The notes beneath the pieces are model-generated. The model searched no databases. It saw only the letters and a program-made list of their open reading frames with translations, and was not told the DNA's origin. Shown here piece by piece: positions 57,634 through 64,000 of a DNA stretch of 64,000 nucleotides. This DNA is from Morinoia aosen. Lineage: Eukaryota; Arthropoda; Malacostraca; Amphipoda; Talitridae. The position numbers and the translations under genes were made by a program. The stretch lies in contig CM059576.1 of the NCBI GenBank assembly GCA_030386875.1, positions 62,867,581 to 62,931,580 of the forward strand. Direction: 5' to 3'. Position 1 is the stretch's first letter. Every line of letters starts with the position of its first letter.

Positions 57634-57871
57634 CTATTTTTTACGAGTCTTTTCACAGTCTCAAGAATACATTTTAATGAAAAATGTTTTATACCATTTT
57701 CCTGGTTCTCTCTTTTTTATTGATAATATGAAGGGAATACATTTTCATCTCAAGAATTAGCAGGTTGTTCATGATTTGGGAAATAACGACCACTACGCCT
57801 TACAATAAGGTATGAATCAGGATCGATGAGCATTTTTTTCATTTATGCGGAATACAAAAAAATTGCACTAG

Positions 57872-58600
57872 TGTAGTGAACCCTCAGCCGCACTTCAGCC
57901 TAATTTCATAAATAATAAAAACTAACTTCCTAAAATTAAATTATACAAATGTAATTATTTTTATAAATTTACAAGACCGAATTTATTCGTTAAAACCCAA
58001 AATGTTACAAAAAAAATGTCTTTCGAAAATATTTTCCGACCACGTTTCCGCCCGTCACTTCCGTTGGAAACATTACGTAGAACCATTTCGCAAGTTCCGA
58101 TAGCCATTTTCAGGAGAGGCGTCATTCTCGTGTTCGATTCTCCTGTGTTAGTGCTTGGGCCCCAGAGGGGCAATTGTAAGTATCAAGTGTTAATGTTAAA
58201 CATTTTACTATATATAGTAACTTGTCTATGTGTTGAGAGCTCGTTTTTGTGAACATTCACTATTTTTCCTTTTTTGCCGGTGTTAGTCAGGCACAAGCTT
58301 CAAGCTCACTGCCCATCTTTGTCACTGTTTCGTATTCACTATTCTCCGATGATTCTTGATTGTGCTTCAGTATAAGCAGGATTTTGGCATCAGCTACTTA
58401 GTTATTTTTTAGTGCTGAGCATATTGTTAAGACATTTTGCTGTCCACAGAGATCATTTTAGATGTGAGTTAAATATTTTTCCCTGAATTTAATTGAGCCT
58501 TTTTTAAATCACTGTAACTTTGTTCCCAGCTTAGTTGTTTTGACTTTCGTGTCTGTTTATGTGCTACTCCTTTTTATGTAACTTCTGCTGCAATTCTGGC
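57872..58600 (+). repeat. Left long terminal repeat
   Basis: Starts TGTAGTGAACCCTCAG. A TATA-like 'actatatatagtaac' lies at about 58207-58221. A 78-codon frame (58016-58252) occurs in both repeats but has no known domain and is probably incidental. The exact right border is uncertain: a TG..CA element would end at 58592 (CTGCTGCA), yet eight further bases are shared. Confidence 0.75.
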
Positions 58601-59679
58601 GTCTATTAATCAAAATCAAACACTAGAATTTCACCTCGGACTGTACCACTCGGAAGGAGAAGGAAATATGGTTTAATAATCTGGCCTTTTTTTATTGGTG
58701 GCTGGCAGATTGGTCTCTTCAGGATGAGCTGATGTTGAGTTCCGATCTTGAATAGGGACTGCAACGGCTCACAGCTGCGCTGGTTATGTGGTGAGTGTAT
58801 TTGTGGAGAGGTCGTGTACAATGGTACCCAATGGTTAGAGACGGCAAATAGCGTCACTGATAAGTGAGGACGGTAAGGTGCTATTCCCCCAGTTTTGATT
58901 GAATATTGACTTGTAGGTTAAGCAGCAGTTGGGTTAGCTGTAACCAAAAGGGTCTCAATTCGGAGTGAGGTGGATGAGGAATGCGGTACTTGCGCTTGCC
59001 GTCCAGTAATTGAGTGTTTAGTACAAAGTAGAAAAAATAAACCAAAGAAGGAGGCAGTTCTTTTGCCAAGTCTGGCTACCGGGTTATTTTACCCTTTTGA
59101 TATGATCGGGCAATTGAAGCTACGAGACACTTTACATTCCACTGCCACGTCACCTACCTTGCCCGATCATATCAAAAGGGTAAAATAACCCGGTAGCCAG
59201 ACTTGGCAAAAGAACTGCCTCCTTCCTTGGTTTCTTTTTTCTACTTTGTACTAAACACTCAATTACTGGACGGCAAGCGCAAGTACCGCATTCCTCATCC
59301 ACCTCACTCCGAATTGAGACCCTTTTGGTTACAGCTAACCCAACTGCTGCTTAACCTACAAGTCAATATTTAATCAAAACTGGGGGAATAGCACCTTACC
59401 GTCCTCACTTATCAGTGACGCTATTTGCCGTCTCTAACCATTGGGTACCATTGTACACGACCTCTCCACAAATACACTCACCACATAACCAGCGCAGCTG
59501 TGAGCCGTTGCAGTCCCTATTCAAGATCGGAACTCAACATCAGCTCATCCTGAAGAGACCAATCTGCCAGCCACCAATAAAAAAAAGGCCAGATTATTAA
59601 ACCATATTTCCTTCTCCTTCCGAGTGGTACAGTCCGAGGTGAAATTCTAGTGTTTGATTTTGATTAATAGACGCCAGAA
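58594..59679. repeat. Near-perfect inverted repeat, arms about 520 bp
   Basis: Arm 1 is 58594-59113, arm 2 is 59159-59679, and the spacer is 45 bp. By eye the arms differ at about four sites (a G/A, a T/G, an A/G, and a T-run of 7 against 8). The outer end overlaps the end of the left LTR, so arm 1 looks like an inverted copy of the element's own leader sequence. Transcribed RNA would form a very long hairpin. Confidence 0.9.
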
Positions 59680-60030
59680 ATATTGCGTCCGAACCCCATT
59701 CTTAACTCCTTCTGAGTCTTGCAAATCAAAGAAAATCAATGCACGTCCCATCGTGCTGGTGACCCGCCTTCAGCAAGAATTCAAACCTTTCTAAAGTAAA
59801 ACTTGAGTTAAGCCACCAAACTTGAAGTTTACAGTGGTGACTACTTTCTGGCCTTTTGATGGTCTAGTCCGAGGTAAAAATAATAGTGTTTGATTTTGAT
59901 TAACGACGCCCGAAATATTGCGTCCGAATACTTAATAACCTCCTTCTGAGGACAGAGTCAGTGGCCTAATTCATTGATCTTTCCAATTCAATGCACGTCC
60001 CATCGTACTGGTGACCCCAGAGTGACAAAT
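59672..60030 (+). other. Two LTR-leader segments with primer-site-like TGGTGACC
   Basis: The string 'gaaatattgcgtccgaa', then an 'ctccttctgag' stretch, then 'gcacgtcccatcgt.ctggtgacc' occurs twice (59678-59770 and 59911-60016), and a third version lies outside the element at 62991-63092. TGG-starting sequences just after an LTR are typical of tRNA primer sites. The tRNA cannot be named here. Confidence 0.55.
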
Positions 60031-60207
60031 AAATCAACAATTAAATTGCCGCAGCCATCATTTGGAGGTTTTTGAGCGCATGTCGAGGCTGTTTGCAGCT
60101 GTTGCATGTTGAACTTTGGAGGAGGTAGTGTTCCTTTCCATCTTTTTTTCTCTACTCTCAGTAGTCAAACATAGTATTTCCTCTCCAAACTCTTCCCTAA
60201 TAATAAG

Positions 60208-60415
60208 TTATTGCTACTGCAGCCTATTCTCACAAATTCTTCATGTTTTTCCATTGCTACTGAAGCCACCTTTTACAAAACTCTTCATGTATTTCCATTG
60301 CTACTGAAGCAAACCATAGGAGACCTTCTAGGATTATTTTTCCATTGCTACTGAAGCTCCTTACTAATAACCTTCGCAATTTCCATTGCTACTGCAGCAC
60401 CATTGCTACTGAAGC
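60208..60415 (+). repeat. Six interspersed copies of a 17-19-bp motif
   Basis: 'ttccattgctactgaagc' or 'ttgctactgcagc' occurs at about 60208, 60248, 60293, 60340, 60381 and 60399, with unlike sequence between copies. It is not a simple tandem array. Confidence 0.8.
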
Positions 60416-60430
60416 ACCAAATTAAATAAC

Positions 60431-61194
60431 GTGTACGAAACACCAACTTGTCATTCTGAGCAATTGACTTATTTTTTATCAAATATGTTCCCCAACCATA
60501 AATTTCAACGCTGCGATCGTTGCAAGGGACTGCCGGGTGTGCACCGTTGGTCTTTTGTAAGTTCCTCCGTATCCCAAATACCAAGCCCTTACCCGATCTC
60601 CCAATTTTTGTCTCGCCGTCTGGTCGGTGTGCTTGTAGCCTTGCGGACGCCTGAGGAGCACGCACGTTGCCTAGGGGGGCGGTACAAACGACTTACGTCG
60701 CACATTTGCTGTATTTAACCGGCATATGTGTTTTGGGAAAGTAAGGAACTGATCTTTTATATTCTTTTGAGGGCATAATGTCACAAACCCAGACTGCGAT
60801 TTCGCCTCAGGTCAACACCTGTCGAGCCAACGAATTCGTACTTGTCTTAGTTGATTGAGGTTCCTAAAGACGTGGAAGGCGACCAATTCTAGATTCCCCG
60901 GTATACCGTTCAAAGAACGCAGTCGGAGTCTGGTGATTCGGGTGCCTCCATTTCGGCGGACACTTCTAGCACGATTGTGCTCAGTGACGCTAACCTCACA
61001 GATTCTTTTATGGTCCCAGTTGGGGACCCGAGCTGAAACTTTCATAGTTCCAGAGTTAACCTTCCACTATTTTCATCTATTTTCCTCTGTCAAGCTTTCT
61101 TTTGGGAACTTCCCTTTTTAATTCCCTCGAGCATCTTCCAAGTAACAGCTTCACTGTTACCAGACCTTTCGGTCTACATGCGTTGGGGGGTAGC
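60431..61194. other. Right part of the LTR element interior, no conserved ORF
   Basis: Overlapping short frames on both strands (for example 60431-60718 forward, 60665-60348 reverse) show no gag or pol signature. A 'taccagacctttcggtctac' hairpin-like pair and the G-tract lie just before the right LTR. Confidence 0.5.
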
Positions 61195-61922
61195 TGTAGT
61201 GAACCCTCAGCCGCACTTCAGCCTAATTTCATAAATAATAAAAACTAACTTCCTAAAATTAAATTATACAAATTTAATTATTTTTATAAATTTACAAGAC
61301 CGAATTTATTCGTTAAAACCCAAAATGTTACAAAAAAATGTCTTTCGAAAATATTTTCCGACCACGTTTCCGCCCGTCACTTCCGTTGGAAACATTACGT
61401 AGAACCATTTCGCAAGTTCCGATAGCCATTTTCAGGAGAGGCGTCATTCTCGTGTTCGATTCTCCTGTGTTAGTGCTTGGGCCCCAGAGGGGCAATTGTA
61501 AGTATCAAGTGTTAATATTAAACATTTTACTATATATAGTAACTTGTCTATGTGTTGAGAGCTCGTTTTTGTGAACATTCACTATTTTTCCTTTTTTGCC
61601 GGTGTTAGTCAGGCACAAGCTTCAAGCTCACTGCCTATCTTTGTCACTGTTTCGTATTCACTATTCTCCGATGATTCTTGATTGTGCTTCAGTATAAGCA
61701 GGATTTTGGCATCAGCTACTTAGTTATTTTTTAGTGCTGAGCATATTGTTAAGACATTTTGCTGTCCACAGAGATCATTTTAGATGTGAGTTAAATATTT
61801 TTCCCTGAATTTAATTGAGCCTTTTTTAAATCACTGTAACTTTGTTCCCAGCTTAGTTGTTTTGACTTTCGTGTCTGTTTATGTGCTACTCCTTTTTATG
61901 CAACTTCTGCTGCAATTCTGGC
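61195..61922 (+). repeat. Right long terminal repeat
   Basis: Same start (TGTAGTGAACCCTCAG), TATA-like site and incidental 78-codon frame (61338-61574) as the left LTR. The shared sequence ends CTGCTGCAATTCTGGC. Confidence 0.75.
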
Positions 61923-63100
61923 TCGTCTAAATTATAGAGAACAAGAGTCCTCACCTTTTCTCATGCCATTTTATGTACATTATTTTACTTCTATTTGTTA
62001 GTTCATACTCAGTCATGTTTTGTCTTTAGAAATTAGTTCCCTGTACGGGAAATTTAAATCTTCAGTCTCATGCTGAGTTGTAAGTGTAGTTTGCTTTTAC
62101 TCAAGTTACAACCGCCAACTGACAGCAGTTGGCTGGCTATTTTCGGAATACCTGAAAGCCAAACCAGTATAATTAAATTCCATTAGCAAATTACATAACG
62201 ATTATATGCTCAGTTGTGTTGCTGCTTGTGATATCAGTGGAGTTTTTGACCAGTTGGTCGTGAACACCGGTTCTGGTTGTTAAGATGATTCAGGCTGCAA
62301 CTCGGGCGCTAGAGCTGCGGTACTGACTTTAGCACTAGACTCTTCCATTGTTCCTCTGTAAGGAGCAGATGCAGCAGTCTTGCACATGTGTATGAATAGA
62401 CTCGTTATCGTGCAAATTAATCCAAGTCACCTGCTCCCTCACAGGATCGACTGGACCACACATTCATGCACCCACAAACACGTATGAAACTAAACCCTAA
62501 CCTCTTAATTTAAGGAGCTTACCTCCTCCGGGTTCACCCTCCTGGCTCACTCTCCGAGTGTATGCTCCAAGTTTCCCCTCCTATTTAACTTATGAAACTG
62601 GAAGGCCTGCATCCCTGCAGCTAAGCCGCTAAAACCTCCAGTCGTGACTACCATTGGGTCGAGAGTCCCATTCTTACCGAGTTTTCCCAACCGGTAACAA
62701 ATCCCATACTCAGCACTCAATTTACCACTCACTTAGTGTCGGAACCTCCCACACTTACACCATCATCGACTTCACACTCCAGCACGCGCTTCACAAGCCT
62801 GAGCTGAACGAATCGTCTGAAGTCCTGCAACCTCCTCGGACTCTCCCCAAGGACTCTCGCGAACAAGAGTCAAGCCTCGAGCTTCAGCGTTCAACCTTCT
62901 CCTCAATAAATCCCATACCGGCGAGTGAAACTATTCTCTCATTTTCCCCCGGTGTTGGCTTGTGGTAGTTTTGTTGTTGATTGTAGACGCTTGAAATATT
63001 GCGTCCGAATACCGCCTAACTCCTTCTGAGTCAGTGGCCGTAATTCATTCATTTTGCAATTAAATGTGCTCTACCCGAGCACTGGTGACCCGCCTTTATC
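61923..63100. other. Related older LTR-like sequence beyond the right LTR
   Basis: No gene. At 62904 an AATAAA-like signal is followed about 85 bp later by the third copy of the 'gaaatattgcgtccgaat' leader and by TGGTGACCCGCC at 63083. This is the order expected of the 3' part of an LTR followed by a primer site, so the young element probably sits next to or inside an older relative. Confidence 0.45.
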
Positions 63101-64000
63101 AAAGAACATCTTCCTTGTCACTCGATAAATTCCTCGATATTCAACCTTTAAAAATCAAATTCAGTTAGTTCCCCCATTTGGGAGGACTTCATACTAGGGA
63201 GGTTAGTTCGGACAGCACGCACTCTACAAATACTTCTTTATAATGCAAAGGCTTCTCTAAGGGATAACATAATGAAAGTAATGAATGTTGGTTATTTTTT
63301 AATACGCTCAAGACCGAAGTAGCATGGATATTACTTTCGTAATATTTTTATGAAAATGAATCTATTGAATTTTTTCCTTGCTTGTAGGTATGCAGTGACC
63401 TATGAAAATATCGGCTCAGATCTGCTCTCAAATAATCATCTATTATATATCTATTGAATTCTTATTTGCCCCTTGAGTGTGCTATCGACTTCTGTTGTAT
63501 TGATTCTCAGGGGAAATACACGAGGTCCCGAGCTCAAGGCTCATATACTGTATTTTTATTTTTATAATATTAAACTTTCTAGCTTGTCTTTTTCATTCCT
63601 GCTGTTTTTTTTCAACACTAGCAATTTTTTTTCATTTATACCTTGTTTCATGAACTTAATTACGGTTGTTATATGCAATGAACCGGGACACACTTTTTGC
63701 ATATCTTTTTCGTTCCCTTGTTTGTTAATATAAAAATTCCTTCCACCTTCGGAAAAAAATTTGTTGGGGTTAGGGGATATGAACTTAACTTAAATCAATC
63801 ATTCTAACAATTTTTTATTAAATTTTGGTAGAGTAGAATGTGAACAGAAATGTAAATGGATCAAAGTGAACGGACGAAAAACATTTGAATAAAACTAATG
63901 TTTTTATGAATTTGTAAGGTATAACTGCACTCTGTATGTGTTCATATTTTCGTGATAGATTTTGGAATTTTTGGTGCAGATTTAGTATTGAGGAATTAAT
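63101..64000. other. No gene seen
   Basis: AT-rich; short frames only. Confidence 0.4.

Larger units (their letters stand above)
55678..57720 (+). mobile_element. Penelope-like element, 5'-truncated, with 17-bp target duplication
   Basis: The 17-mer TGATAATATGAAGGGAA stands at 55661-55677 and again at 57721-57737. Between the copies lie a truncated RT frame that begins almost at the left boundary, a GIY-YIG endonuclease and a 3' region with a hammerhead-like motif. A 250-bp LTR-like insertion follows the stop codon. Penelope-like elements often show 5' truncation and variable target duplications. Confidence 0.85.
57872..61922 (+). mobile_element. LTR element without gag or pol, containing a long palindrome
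   Basis: Two direct repeats of about 729 bp (57872-58600 and 61195-61922) bound about 2.6 kb. They differ by eye at only about six positions, so insertion is recent. The interior has no gag, protease, RT or integrase frame. It contains a 520-bp inverted repeat, two LTR-leader-like segments with TGGTGACCC, and a short dispersed 19-mer. A G-tract (TTGGGGGGTAG) precedes the right repeat like a polypurine tract. No target duplication was found. It is probably non-autonomous. Confidence 0.75.

Noticed and set aside
58016..58252. 78-codon gene present twice (also 61338-61574)
   Set aside because: The duplication is explained by the two LTRs, and no domain or start context supports a protein.

Overview
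The window is AT-rich eukaryotic DNA, most likely from an arthropod and probably an insect. It contains introns with GT-AG borders, a clustered C2H2 zinc-finger gene, and dense animal transposons (CR1/L2-like LINEs, a Penelope-like element, hAT and TTAA-target DNA elements, SINEs and fold-back MITEs). No bacterial operons, rRNA genes, tRNA genes or CRISPR arrays are visible. The species cannot be named from the sequence alone.

Left part (1-10 kb): a minus-strand C2H2 zinc-finger gene can be assembled from three exons (9131-9020, 5456-5335, 3924-2069) with matching splice phases. It has about 12 tandem 29-residue fingers, a 2-bp expansion inside its first finger, and an early stop followed by eroded fingers down to about 1760. 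Its introns carry a hAT remnant with an exact 8-bp target duplication and a TTAA-bounded MITE. Repeats of one SINE-like family lie on both sides.

Middle (10-36 kb): this is almost entirely repeats. There are three copies of a TTAA-bounded family built from an about 55-bp motif in alternating orientation, a piggyBac-like short element, a decayed LINE ORF1, and the first copy (R1) of a dispersed repeat 'R' containing a 5'-truncated LINE. A decayed LINE (copy A) follows, then two families of long palindromic fold-back elements with 8-bp target duplications.

LINE copy B (about 36.8-42.3 kb) has two intact ORFs, with ORF1 stop and ORF2 start directly abutting, but its reverse transcriptase box reads NADD where copy A has YADD. 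It seems to have split a second R copy, which also carries a tRNA-like SINE.

Right part (44-64 kb): the most unusual gene lies on the minus strand at 53677-49175. It combines a BED-like finger, a hAT/ZNF862-like transposase domain, an ING-type PHD finger and an OTU cysteine protease. Its reading frame is broken five times, four of them explicable as one-base losses in short homopolymers, so it may be intact in reality. A third R copy lies upstream of it. Then come a 5'-truncated Penelope-like element with a 17-bp target duplication and a hammerhead-like motif, and a young LTR element (LTRs nearly identical) without gag or pol but with a near-perfect 520-bp palindrome.
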